Of a stretch of DNA of 64,000 bases, positions 43,406 through 53,560 are shown one piece after another (position 1 is the first letter of the stretch; each line of letters begins with the position of its first letter). The translations under genes and the position numbers were made by a program. Under the pieces are notes generated by a model. It did no database searches and was not told the origin of the DNA. It was given only the letters and a program-made list of their open reading frames with translations. This DNA is from Haemaphysalis longicornis (taxonomy: Eukaryota; Arthropoda; Arachnida; Ixodida; Ixodidae), in assembly GCA_013339765.2 (NCBI GenBank), contig CM023449.1:102084743-102148742 (forward strand). The letters run 5' to 3'.

Positions 43406-44091
43406 TAGAGAAAAGCTACTTTGATTAGCGCTTCTTGTTTTTAAGCCAGAACTTTGAGGGCTGGTATGAAACTGTATGCCCTTTATTCGCCGTTTTTGGT
43501 GTAAGGATGGCAGTGCGGACACTTACGTTGAAAACATGGGCAGCTTTTTTTCGCTGCGACAGGGTCAACGACCGTCAAACCGTACGTGTTCATTTTCGCT
43601 GCGCTGAGCCCGCGGACAGAACCGTCGTGGCGTGGCATTGTATGGCAAGGCTTATTACGCTGGCTTCGCCGATCCTCCTATTGTAATCAGAACGCGGCTT
43701 AAATTGTGAGACTACGGGTCTAGCGCTTCGCCGATCCTCCTTAGTTGTAATCAGCTGCCTTGAGACAGATCTAAGCACGGTATTATTACACAACACAATT
43801 TTAATTCCGGGCGCGCATGCCATTTCCCTCTATGCCATTTCACTCATAGCTACGTTGGCTTTCGTCGGGGAGAACGGGGATGTGCGATATCTCTTTTAGG
43901 TTGAGATAGCTGGCTACACTTCTCAAGGTCAGCCTCGTTTCGGAGACTGGTGCGTGCCCAAGAAGCGGTATGACTGCCGGAATGGGTTATATACGAGAAG
44001 CAGTAAACATAACTCACAATATTTGTGCATTCATGGGCGATTCAGATTGACAAACCAAATAAATGGGACTTGTTCGGGCATAAATTCCGAT
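43406..44091. other. No gene recognised
   Basis: Interior of the 9.9-kb insertion. Short frames only. Confidence 0.35.
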
Positions 44092-44163
44092 TGTGGTGGT
44101 GGTGCAGTGGTAACGCGCTCGTTTTTTGTTGCAAAGGTTGGTGGTTCGACCCTCCCGTGGTCT
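44092..44163 (+). repeat. tRNA-like SINE head
   Basis: TGGTGGTGCAGTGGTAACGC (box A region) and GGTGGTTCGACCCTCCC (box B) are 35-45 bases apart, followed by a T run (44165-44173). Arms do not pair fully, so a functional tRNA is unlikely. Confidence 0.45.
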
Positions 44164-46326
44164 GTTTTTTTTTGTTGTTGACAGCACGATATAATTTTTT
44201 TAAACGAAAAATGTGCCTGTTCTTGGTAGTTTTTAACCAAAAGTGATTTCCCCCAAAGTGATGTCGGTGGTTTATTCCACAACTCAATCGCTCATATACA
44301 GGATAGCCCAACAAACTCAACTTTTTGCTGGGTATGGCAACCTGATCTTTCTATTTACATTGCTTTATGTGTCTATGTTCAAGCCAGAATTTGTTTCGAC
44401 GCATTTTGTTCACTTCGCGCCGTGTATGAACTGCGTTACGAAAACACCAAGGCACAGCCGAAACCGAAACCCCGGCCTCAGTACTCCACTGCTCCATCCA
44501 GCAACATCGCCACGCCATCACGCCGCCGCATTCCTTTCTTCCTGGCCGCCGAGACGATGGAGTTGTACGCGCTTGTCGAGTGGCTTTGTTGTGGTTGTTT
44601 TGAAGACAGCGGATTATTGTTTCGACGAAGATATGTCGCCTGTGATTTAAGGTAAGTGACTAGTCAACTTTTTGCACTTTACTTGTGTATTTAACAGGGC
44701 AGGGCTCTTCCGTTCCGTGTTAGACGTTTGCGTCGTCGGTTAGCCCTAATGTTTTTTGACAGCGACTGATTTTGAGGGTTACGTAGATCTGCCTTTCGAC
44801 CGCGGATATTGCGTGCGGGACTAGAAACAGTAGGACTGTTCGATTTACAGTCCCGGACTCACCGCCGATTCCCTGAAAGCAGTCAGGCATTCGATTTTCT
44901 TGTGTATCCTTATGGCTTCGGGGAATCCTCGGACTCCGGCGGAATATCCGCGGTGAATTCGAGTCTGTAAATCGAAGAGCCCTATTGTTTGTGCCGTTTG
45001 TAGGCTTTTTGTTGAGCGAAGTAGGACCATACTGCTACGTTGGCTAAACGGTTTGGTGCTCGCAACAACCGATCGCCAATACGCGCGGTCGACCGCTCCA
45101 GGTTGAGTTCGCAAGTTTTTTTTTTTTGGTGGGTAGTTCTTTTTAAGGAATTGCAAATTGTTCTTCGCATCATTTTTCGTACCTGGACTGGAGTGGTACG
45201 CTTTAGGTAACTTTTAGCCGAGGCACATAGCAGTCTACACTACACTGCAGGGATTGTCATTTTTCAAAGCGGTCACTCAGTAAAGTGCACTGGTACAAAC
45301 AAGGCTCTCTGCGTTCAGATTGAGGGTACGATGGCTGAAATTGGCGTCACACTCGCAAGCCCCGCATGTGCAGTGAATGTTTGAGTGTTCCAATCGTTCG
45401 ATAATCGCATATATGTTTGTGCATGTGCATCAGTAGCACCAAAAACGTTCATTCAACCCGAATTTGCTACCACGTCGAAACTACATGCGTATCGTGCGTC
45501 TGGTGCAGAGGCATAAGCAATGCTGGCCGCGCATGGGGAGCGTTTAAGCACTGCAACATTCACTACCGTCTCCGAATAATTCGCGGCCACGCGTGTTGCT
45601 CAGTTAAATTTTGTATTGGGCTCTCATTCTGTGGATGAGTGCACCCCGCACAAGAGCAAATGCTTCAAAAAAAAAAAAAGTGGTTCTCCTCTGGACTGGT
45701 TAAGGCCGAAGGTCTCTTTCTAGTAGCTTGTGTACATAATTGCACAGCAATTAATACACTCTGTTAAAAACACGACTTGATGTAAATAAATATAGTTCTA
45801 GAAAATATACCGCTAGAGAATAGATGGGAGAACAGCCTTTTCTAGATGGTTAGATCACACTGAAAGTTTTTTCTTAATTTTTCAGAAGAGGATAACCTCT
45901 TTCTCATCGCAATAATTTTTTAAGCACTGGCTATTGTCATTATTGGCAGTAATGCATTATTGTCATGTTTCAAATTTTGCGGCCTATACCAATGTGTGTC
46001 ATTTTTGAAAATCGTTTCAATGGGTTTGATGTCAATGTGAGCACAACCTTAAATCTGGTTCCCTATGCTTCCCTAAGACATCGCGGCCATTATTAAGGAC
46101 TAATTAGATTTATGTTTTGAAGGAAAAAAATTGTTGCCATGATATTGACGGTACCAGCTGAAAACATGCACCGACACATCATGTGGGCTTCAAGCACTGC
46201 GTGGGAAGAAGAATTGAACCTGGTTTAAGCTGCAATCACCTAGAAGAGACTTTAGAAACAAAAAAATTGCTTCACTTGTATTGTTGTTCAGCAGTTCATC
46301 ACAGCCTTTCCAGCCTCCTTTGGCAG
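44164..46326. other. No gene recognised
   Basis: A plus-strand frame reading MELYALVEWLCC (44556 on) stops 5 bases before an AAGGTAAGTG donor-like site at about 44650, and could be a first exon. I cannot connect it to other exons or a family. The rest is AT-rich. Confidence 0.3.
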
Positions 46327-46334
46327 AATTGTTA

Positions 46335-47037
46335 GGCTGTGTATAGCGTTCCGTCTAGACGGAACGGCAACTGTCACTAAAGTTCCGTCCGGAGGAGACA
46401 CAACTCGCGTTGAGAGCAGTCTTTCTTGATTTTTACCCATCCAGCAAAACGCTACCGCTCACTGACTAGCCAGAATCACTGATAATTATTAATCATTATT
46501 AATAACTACAGATGATCGGACTAATTCTAGCTCAATCTGGACAGATCTCCAAGTCGCCACCCGACGCCCGCTTCACAATATTTCAGCGAGAGCTGTCGGT
46601 CTTGATTTTTACCTAACCGGCCAAACCGCTTCCGCTCACTGACTAGCCAGAGTCACTGTTAATTATTAATCACTGGTAATAATTAGAGGAGATCGGGTGT
46701 AACTGGCGATGGCTACGTCGGCCTTGGCTCCAGTGAGCGGGAGCGGCTCGGCCGCTTGAGTAAAAAACCAAGACCTACTGCTCTCATCGCGTGAATTGTA
46801 AAGCGGGCGGGAAGTTTTGCTATTACAAAACGCTAACCGTGGCCACACACACACACAAAAAAAATTGTGCGAGAATCGAACCAGGGCCTACAACGTTCGT
46901 AGTCAGCCGCGGAACCACTACACCAAATCCCAGAATGAGAAATGGCGGCTAATTGGCTGGTTTTGATTTGGCGTTCAGTCTGGACGGAACTTTAGCAGTT
47001 TTTAGCATTCCGGCTGGACGGAACGCTAGGCACTCCT
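46335..47037. mobile_element. 703-bp MITE with 8-bp target duplication
   Basis: AATTGTTA flanks both ends (46327-46334 and 47038-47045). Ends are imperfect inverted repeats of about 60 bp built around TAGCGTTCCGTC...ACGGAAC and CTAAAGTTCCGTCC. Inside, a segment containing CTTGATTTTTACC and CGCTCACTGACTAGCCAGA occurs at about 46425-46520 and again at 46600-46698, with a third, inverted version near 46730-46815. No transposase. An 8-bp duplication fits hAT or P-type transposases. Confidence 0.8.
46866..46935 (-). repeat. tRNA-like sequence inside the MITE
   Basis: On the minus strand, GGTGTAGTGGTTCCGCGGC (box A region) and CCCTGGTTCGATTCTCGC (box B) are spaced as in a tRNA of about 70 bases. 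The acceptor stem is poor. Probably a SINE head captured by or inserted into the MITE. Confidence 0.5.
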
Positions 47038-47045
47038 AATTGTTA

Positions 47046-48164
47046 AGGCAACGTTATCATCATTTAGGTCTGCGCTTTGTCACAGAATCGTGGAAGCAAT
47101 TTGCCTTATAGCAATGAGAGAGCTCATCTCGGCAGCTTTTTACGCATACATGAACTGGTAATAATGAACGGCATCTACTTCCAAAGAGAGAATTGAGTTA
47201 GAAGCTTGATCGTTGACATTGTCGCTATGCTGTGATAGTCACTTCGGCCATCCTTACATCCAGGTAATGTGGTATTTTAACGTTCTCATATTCTCGCTTG
47301 GAGTGTGAAGAACACCTTACCTTGCTCGACACCTTAATATCGCATTTAGAACTTTGAAGGACTTTTAAGGCTAATGCAACAACTTGCTTGTTGTTTGCCA
47401 CTCACTTCTATTTTGCAGGCTACTGACTGTTACACCTTGCAGTGGAGATCAGCTGGCATGCCCTACTTTGGATGACTATCTGGATGGACCTCTCATCAGA
47501 TGTCACTGGCTGTTTTTCAGGTTGGTTACAATAGGTGAGCACCTAGTTCTATACAATTGTAGTGCAATGCTTTGACGTGCACTGTGAAATTCAGTTACCA
47601 GAACTTGCCTAATTTGACCGAGAGTGCAGTGCTTTGGTCTTCCAATAGCACTGTATATATATGCTGGTCGGCTCTTCATTTCAGCAATTCATTGCTCTCC
47701 GAGTTTGGAATCAGTGAATTTGGATGTATTGTATTTAACGTCTTTATGTATTGTTTAACATGAACCTTTGCTGCCATTGTACATTGGACTGCTGAAACAC
47801 AAGCACGAAGGTGGGAGTTCTTAGTAAAAAAGAGAACTAGGATGCACATGATGATGCAACATTTAGAAGTGACACAGCTGCTTGATATCCCCCTTTTCGT
47901 GCAGCCCACCGAATGCTCCTCTCCGCCTGTGAGAACGATAGCTCTCTTTTCCTCCGCCGCGTCGCCTGTGGTGCACGCTATCGGTGATGCGGTGGCGTCA
48001 ATTCGGAAAGTGGCCACACAATCAGCCATCCGCGCTACAGTTCTTGGTTGGGCTGTTGTGTTATTGCGCTTCATGCTTCACTTGAGACACCTTGCTGAAC
48101 AGGCTGCAATCACATATTTACGTGGAGTAGATGCATGGTCCTTAACATGGGATTGCACTATTCA
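47046..48164. other. Probable tail of P2, no blocks identified
   Basis: Lies downstream of the P2 transposase on its strand. I could not align carboxy-terminal P blocks here. Short frames on both strands show no motif. Confidence 0.3.
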
Positions 48165-48761
48165 GCTTGTTTTACTGGAATTTTCGATTCTGTAGCGTAT
48201 TCGTGACCTTTGGGCTTTTTCTGAAGGAACTTGGGGCTGCTGATGACGACAGGCGAAAATATCAAGGTGGCGTGGGACAGCTTAATTTTTTCCAGGTTCG
48301 GCTCAATGTGTGATCAGCTTAGGAGCCAAACTGGGTTCACAAGTGACAACTTTTATTGGATCTTAAAGAGGGCCTTGAGAACAAAACAGTCCCTAACTTT
48401 CTGCATTTCATCAAACATCCCCCTCTCTCTCTCTAGAAAATTTGTTCTAAGGTTCTTAATGAGGTGGTTTGGTCAAATAAAAGGAACGATGGGTCATTTT
48501 GCCGCGCTGGATGTAGCAAAACATGCTGATGTTGTAGTGTGTTGTCAACCGACATGCCTAGGAACATGGCGCTGTTTGTCTGGTGGCTGTCTGTGACAAT
48601 ACGGATAATGAAGAACCCTACCTCTTACACAGTTGAGCACACTAAAATTCAGGTTACGGAGCCGGTCATGCTTCCTGTTCCCGGTAAAAAAATACCCTAA
48701 GGGGATAACGTCAGCCGTGGAAAGCCCCCGCAGGACAAACCAAAGGAGCCTGCAGGCTAAT
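48165..48761 (-). pseudogene. P2: P-type transposase, central and C-terminal part
   Basis: From 48761 leftward the frame reads LRGLSTADVIPLGYFF, then DRLRNLNFSVL. In a neighbouring frame it continues VTDSHQTNSAMFLGMSVDN, FLLFDQTTSLRTLEQIF and KLSHATLIFSPVVISSPKFL (near 48190-48260). These follow the order of P-element/THAP9 transposase blocks: the 'L.GLS..W.IP..YFF' RNase H-like strand, the 'DN...N' aspartate block, the 'D..H..K..RN' block, and 'LN..LA...FS..V..AL.+L'. At least two frameshifts and two stops. It is the continuation of 51039-51640, from which the THAP-DDE element (48762-51005) separates it. Confidence 0.72.
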
Positions 48762-49394
48762 AGACCTTTCCGGAAAGTTGCGCGCGCCCCCAAACGGCGG
48801 CCGCAAAGCAGCCTGGGAACTGTGAGCGCCGCAGCAGCCGCCGCCTCTGCCGCCCGGGCCGCTCTTCATGTAGCTCTACCGTGCCAAGCCGTGCCGTGCG
48901 CGACAGCGCCTGTGGAAGCAGCATTTGTTGACGGTTCAGATTCGGTGTTTAACACTGTGATGCATGCAGAACATCTGCTATCCTGGACAGCTGTTTTGAT
49001 AACTGCCTTCTTTTTCAAACTTCAGCATTCTTACCACAGCCCGCATTTCTTCAACGAACTGCTGAATTTCGGGGAGTTGCGAAGTGTATCCCATCGACTC
49101 ATGCTGCACTATGTCTGTATTTGTTTCAAGTGCTGTTTCTAAGAGGTTGCAAGTCTTATTGTGCAATCCTGAGCTCTTTTGCTGTTTTTGGCTGTGTGCA
49201 AATATGAAAATAGAAATGTTCATTTCAGTCGAAAAAAAGACGAGGCAGCTAGTATGGTATCATAACATTAAAAGACACGTCCAGTTTTATTCCGTTAGCA
49301 AAACTAACCAATACCGACTAAAAGGTAAAACTACTCAGAAGGCGCTAATACAGTACACATCGTTGACATTTTGCTTACTGATTGATTAAGAAGT

Positions 49395-49700
49395 GGTTCA
49401 TGAATAAAGTTGTTCAGGTAGCAACAAATTTTCCATATCTGGTTTGGCTTGTCAACCATCGCATTTGGGAAAACATATCACAGTATTCTCAAGTTCTCCA
49501 CTTCTCTAATAACTCGCTCAACGTGTCTCTTCAGGTTGGCGATCTGCCGTGTGCGTGTTTCCTTTGCTACTGGCAGTTGACGCCAACCATTTAACATGGG
49601 GGGTCTGTTCAATTTAACGCCAAGTTCACGGAGCTCATCTTCGATCAAGAATCCTGAGTCAGCTATGACGAGCTGTCTCCTTTGTTTTCACACAGGAAGT
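49395..49700 (-). pseudogene. DDE_Tnp_4 transposase, C-terminal catalytic part
   Basis: The frame reads QLVIADSGFLIEDELRELG, then LNRPPMLNG, TRTRQIANLKRHVERVIREV and ENLRIL, a stop, and then FPNAMVDKPNQIWKICCYL in phase. This is the third catalytic block region of Harbinger-type DDE nucleases: 'LADRGF.I.D', then the helix with 'R..IA.LR.HVER.IGR.K' containing the last acidic residue, and 'P........I..vC..L.N'. The first two catalytic blocks are not visible upstream, where the sequence differs. One nonsense codon. Confidence 0.75.
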
Positions 49701-50069
49701 ACACCACACCTTAAAAGTGGGAAATAATAATTCCACAATGAGCTACCGAAAAGAAATTGTCGAAATTCTGAACTCACAACAGCAGAAACCCTGTTCTCCA
49801 ATGCCGTAGAAAACGGGCAGCAGGCAGTCGCTGTCGTTGGAGATACCGCATCGTTGCCTGCTGGAGCGAAAGCTTTGCTTTATCGCCCTGTTACGCGTTT
49901 TGTGCTAAAATTCATTACAAAACGGGATTTGATTAGTCGGAGCTGGCAGGCGTATCTCGACAGTGCTGCATACCACTAGTTCGTCTTGGATGCCTGGAAG
50001 CGGGACGGGCGCTTAGGAGGGCGGCGTTTCGTTCACTTCGCGTCAGCTAGGAAACGAAACATATAAAAA

Positions 50070-50425
50070 CCATAATTTACGGTATAATGCTAGGCTTACC
50101 TGCTTCTTTACCGGAGGACACCTCTCGGAGAAGACCCGGTGTGGAAAAATGGTCGCATACGGCCCATGTAACATTTGCGTCTGCTCGCGTTGAAATGAGC
50201 TCCACATATCCTGTGATGCTCGGACGGCTCCCACAAAGCGAATCGGCTATCACGACCCTGGCGATTTATCCGGCGAACCCATTCCTTTTTAAGTTTCTTA
50301 TCCTTCGGAAACTTGTGCAATGAAACATGCCGGTCTCGTCGCGTGTTGTTGTCCCAATGGAGCACACAGCACGTTTGTCCGCCTCCTGCAGCTTCCTTGG
50401 CGCCATATTATCAGTATCGCGTAAA
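50070..50425 (-). pseudogene. THAP domain exon with a Cys-to-Trp change
   Basis: On the minus strand the frame reads TCCVLHWDNNTRRDRHVSLH, then KFPKDKKLKKEWVRRIN and EHHRICGAHF, then, one frame over, YATIFPHRVFSERCPPVKKQ ending at a GTAAGC donor site (about 50097). This is a full THAP C2CH domain (about 90 residues). The second zinc-ligand cysteine, expected after CCVLH, is tryptophan here, so zinc binding would fail. The exon lies upstream of the DDE domain on the same strand, as in a THAP-DDE transposase with an intron between. Confidence 0.75.
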
Positions 50426-51038
50426 AACTACAAACCCTAAGGCAGGCCGTAACCGAGTGTAGCTTTAGACACGCGGAAATGCATCACGAATAACGTGGGC
50501 ACACGATATGCGCTTCTTCGTTTTCCCACTCAGCTCCCCGCAGGCTGCCGGAAGCAAGAGCTGGTTATTTGTATTTTTCTCGGGGAGCTCAAGTGTCACA
50601 TTTGTTTTCTAGTTCCTCGTGTTGAAGAATTTCTCTTTTCCCGCGGGCAGCCAGAAGCGCGAAGACGCTTCTCAACTGGCAGCAGCTGGTTCCACTCTGC
50701 AAGCTAGCAGACGACGTTGATAGCAGACGACAAAAGGTTCTCATGCGGTGCAGGTAGTTTCAGAAGGATGCGGAGTTTATTTCTTATTTTGGGTTCTATG
50801 GTTTAAAGATGCTTTAATTGATCCGCAACATAAGTTTTCAAGCACAGCATTTCACTCTGCGTGAACTTTGCCCTTTAACGGGCTCGCCGCGGCGCGACCA
50901 CCCCGTCGCCGCTCGCACCGCGCGGCGCGCGCGCACGTAGTTCCCATGACGCCTTGCGCGGGCCCGCCAGGGGAAGGAGCGGCGCTGCAGTTTCTGGAAA
51001 GGTCTATTCAGTGGCACCACCGGTTCAAGGTTCACAGC

Positions 51039-51640
51039 TTATATCAAGGCCGAAAATATGTCGACTTGGCAGCCATAAATTACTTTTTCCTGTATTGACA
51101 TTTCGTTAGTAATCAGGCTGCAGTATGGTTCTTTTAGTGACCGCAAGCTTTGTCCCTCCACTTGAAGCCGTTCCTTTATTAGGTTTATTACTCGAGTCTC
51201 TTGCAGAAGGTCCGACAAGATTTTTAGTGTGCTTTGACACGGCAGCTTCAGCAGTTTTTTGCCCCTCACACGCTCGTATCCTTTACAAGAAGTCGCCTTC
51301 CACAACACTTTGCCGCAACGTGGGTTCCTGTCTAGTTAGCGCGCCTTATCACTATTGATAATCTGTTCCATGGCAAATTTGGCACACCCGTTCTCCTTCT
51401 TGTGCGGCTTCCGAAAGGGTCTTTAGTGCTTGCACAGCTCGGTTGTCCTCATAGTATTGAACTTTCTCTAAATTCATCACAAGTTTGCTGAAGTTTTTGC
51501 AAGCGTTCGTTTAGTCTGCACTTTCATCTCAAGACTGTGTGCGTTTCTTTTCGTCGCTTCAATGCATCCAACCAGGTTAAATGTCATCTGGCATTCTTCA
51601 CTTTTCAATTTAACGTGTTCCTAACCTTCAACACACTCGC
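51039..51640 (-). pseudogene. P2: P-type transposase, N-terminal and early catalytic part
   Basis: The frame at 51039-51308 reads CKGYERVRGKKLLKLPCQST, then SLITNEMSIQEKVIY and CQVDIF, matching the P-element/THAP9 blocks 'S..AY..LR....L.LP...TL' and '...DEM.I.E.+.Y......'. The catalytic aspartate before EM is asparagine here. Upstream in other frames are FAMEQIINSDKAR and a coiled-coil stretch (MNLEKVQYYEDNRAVQALK). P2's own THAP domain is not recognised upstream. The gene continues at 48761 across the THAP-DDE insertion. Confidence 0.7.
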
Positions 51641-52500
51641 CTGAAGCTACATTTTTTTGCGCCTGGTATTCGCTGGCTGCGCTTTGAGCATAGAATTCTT
51701 CTAGACGAGGGTGTTTTGCTTCTTTCCCACCTGCTGCTAACGCATGTTCTCTTGAAATTCTCGCTTGCATGCATGCACGCTTGCATCTTACTAAAATCCT
51801 TTCCCGGGAAAGGCATTGCCACCATGCGATGCCTTTTAGAGCAGTGCCGGTCAAGAGCACCCTTCCATGACCTGAAGGGAGTCCTAGCAGGATCGTTTCC
51901 ACTTAATTTGTTGAAAATGTTCTTTTTCTGCAGGCTTTCTATTTTTATGGCAAAGAGGAAGGGCAGAAGCAAGGGACCACATCGGAGTGACCATCTCAGA
52001 ATGTTTAAGGAGGTATGTGAAATGTGAATATACATTTGTTTTGAGTTGATCTGGATTGTATAAGCTTTAGTGTGTAACTCCGTTTTTTTTCTTTTCAGCT
52101 GCCACCTGTTCGAAGATAGTCACCGTATTTGATATTTAATGATAATATATTCAACGTTAAAACCAAGTTTGTTTTGTGTAATATTTTTAAGCACCCCAGC
52201 ACACACCTCTAAGCTCTCATAAAATGGTTAAGTTTTCAGATCATTGTAGCAGGATAGCAGAAAAATGATCACGACATGAATGGACAGAGCAAAACGCATA
52301 TGCAAGCTTACTTATTTGCTGCAAATCTTATTTTTTTAAATTTATTCGCAAGAAATGAAACCAGTTTTTAATTAGCATTGCATAGCATCTTTCCTTTTCA
52401 TGTCGTCATCATTTTTTGCAATTTCGCATATCTGCCGTCATACTGTCACCCGAGCTGCCAGCATCGACGCTACCATTGCCATCAGCTACCGACGCATGCC
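51641..52500. other. No gene recognised; possible small plus-strand exons
   Basis: On the plus strand 51935-52014 is bounded by a TTTTTCTGCAG acceptor and a GAGGTATGTG donor and reads MAKRKGRSKGPHRSDHLRMF. A TTTCTTTTCAG acceptor at about 52099 leads to LPPVRR and a stop. This could be the end of a spliced small gene, but no family match supports it. Confidence 0.3.
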
Positions 52501-52503
52501 GTC

Positions 52504-52577
52504 ATCCATCACCCTGCCAGCATGCAGTCATCTGCCATCATCCATCACCCTGCCAGCATGCAGTCATCTGCCATCAT
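52504..52577. repeat. Two copies of a 36-bp repeat near the insertion end
   Basis: CATCACCCTGCCAGCATGCA is repeated (from about 52508 and 52544) with TCATCTGCCATCAT between. It belongs to the right subterminal zone of the 9.9-kb insertion, matching the CCATCA/TGATGG-rich character of its left end. Confidence 0.8.
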
Positions 52578-52653
52578 GCCATCATTAATTCCATTACCAA
52601 AACCCACCATGTTGATTTTTGATGGATTCCATCAACTCCACATTTTCAATAGG

Positions 52654-53560
52654 GTAGTAGCGCAGCCGGAGGCGCTGGTATGTCTTGAGCACTCCGGAGT
52701 GGGCACACTGCGCATCTGCGTGAAAGGAGTTGAAGATTGTAGAGCGCAAGTGGCAAGGGATGACAAGCAGCCATTTTCGGCCTTCGGAGACGTAGCTACG
52801 GCGGTAGAGAAGCTCATCATGAATGGCGAAGTGGCGCGCTTGACGGCGGAGTGCTCGGGGTGCTGATGTCGTCGCCGGGTGTGAAAGGACAGCCAAAATT
52901 GAAGAAATCCACTGGTCTTTGCGCTGTTCGGCTGGCATGTCCGCAAAAGGAAGGGGCTCGCCAACACTGTCTGCAGCGTCGAGAGATGCAGAAGCGAAGG
53001 TGACAGGGGAGCGAGATAGCGCATCGGTATCGGCATGCTTGCGGCCAGAGCAGTATATCACACGGATATCGTATTCCTGGAGCCGAAGAGCCCAACGCCC
53101 AAGTCGTCCGGATGGGTCTTTCAACGAAGACAGCCAATAAAGAGCATGGTGGTCCGTCACGACATCGAATTGGCGACCGTATAGGTAGGGGCGAAATTTG
53201 TCGACGGCCCATACGATGGCTAGGCACTCTTTCTCCGTGACGGAGTAGTTGGATTCCGGCTTAGTAAGAGTACGACTTGCGTAAGCGACGACATACTCGT
53301 CAAATCCTGCTTTTCGCTGCGCAAGCACAGCGCCCAAGCCGACACCACTGGCATCAGTATGAATTTCCGTCGGCGCACGTGGGTCGAAGTGCCGGAGAAT
53401 GGGTGGAGAGGTCAAGAGCAGCGTAACGTGGAAAACGCCTCATCGCATGTCGGTGACCACGGAGAAATGTCTTTTGTCCGCAAAGAAGCTTGATTACTGG
53501 TGATATGACCGCAGCAAAGTTAGGGACGAATCGACGAAAATAGGAACATAGTCCAATAAA
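52654..53560 (-). pseudogene. Gypsy D RNase H and integrase start
   Basis: The frame from 53415 has HFDPRAPTEIHTDASGVG, then YASRTLTKPESNYSVTEKEC and VVTDHHALYWLSSLKDPSGR: RNase H with D, E and D in place. It then has the linker and the first integrase zinc-ligand region (FHADAQCAHSGV, then RLRLRYY) before running into the insertion at 52653. Intact apart from the insertion. Confidence 0.85.

Larger units (their letters stand above)
48762..51005 (-). mobile_element. THAP + DDE_Tnp_4 transposon inserted in P2
   Basis: The ends read AGACCTTTCCGGAAAGT (left) and, inverted, AGACCTTTCCAGAAACT (right), each followed by GC-rich sequence. AT lies just outside both (48760-48761 and 51006-51007), a 2-bp duplication. 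The P-type transposase homology stops at one end and resumes at the other. Within it, on the minus strand, are a THAP exon (50070-50420) and a DDE transposase (49395-49700). This combination and an AT target site suggest the ISL2EU/IS4EU group; PIF/Harbinger is the alternative. Frameshifts show it is defective. Confidence 0.68.
42765..52653. mobile_element. 9.9-kb composite insertion in gypsy D integrase
   Basis: The integrase codons for LRYY and WRGMY are separated exactly at these coordinates. GTA is present on both sides (42762-42764 and 52654-52656), consistent with a 3-bp target duplication. The ends read CCCTGTTGAAAATT (left) and, inverted, CCTATTGAAAATG (right): short inverted repeats of about 12 of 13 bases. 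Subterminal regions on both sides are rich in CCATCA/TGATGG and GCTGGAAGG-type motifs. Inside are a tandem duplication, a MITE, tRNA-like sequences, a P-type transposase relic and a THAP-DDE element. The superfamily of the outer element is unresolved. Confidence 0.7.

Noticed and set aside
44556..44652. Possible first exon MELYALVEWLCC with a GTAAGT donor
   Set aside because: No downstream exon or family match, and a stop precedes the donor.
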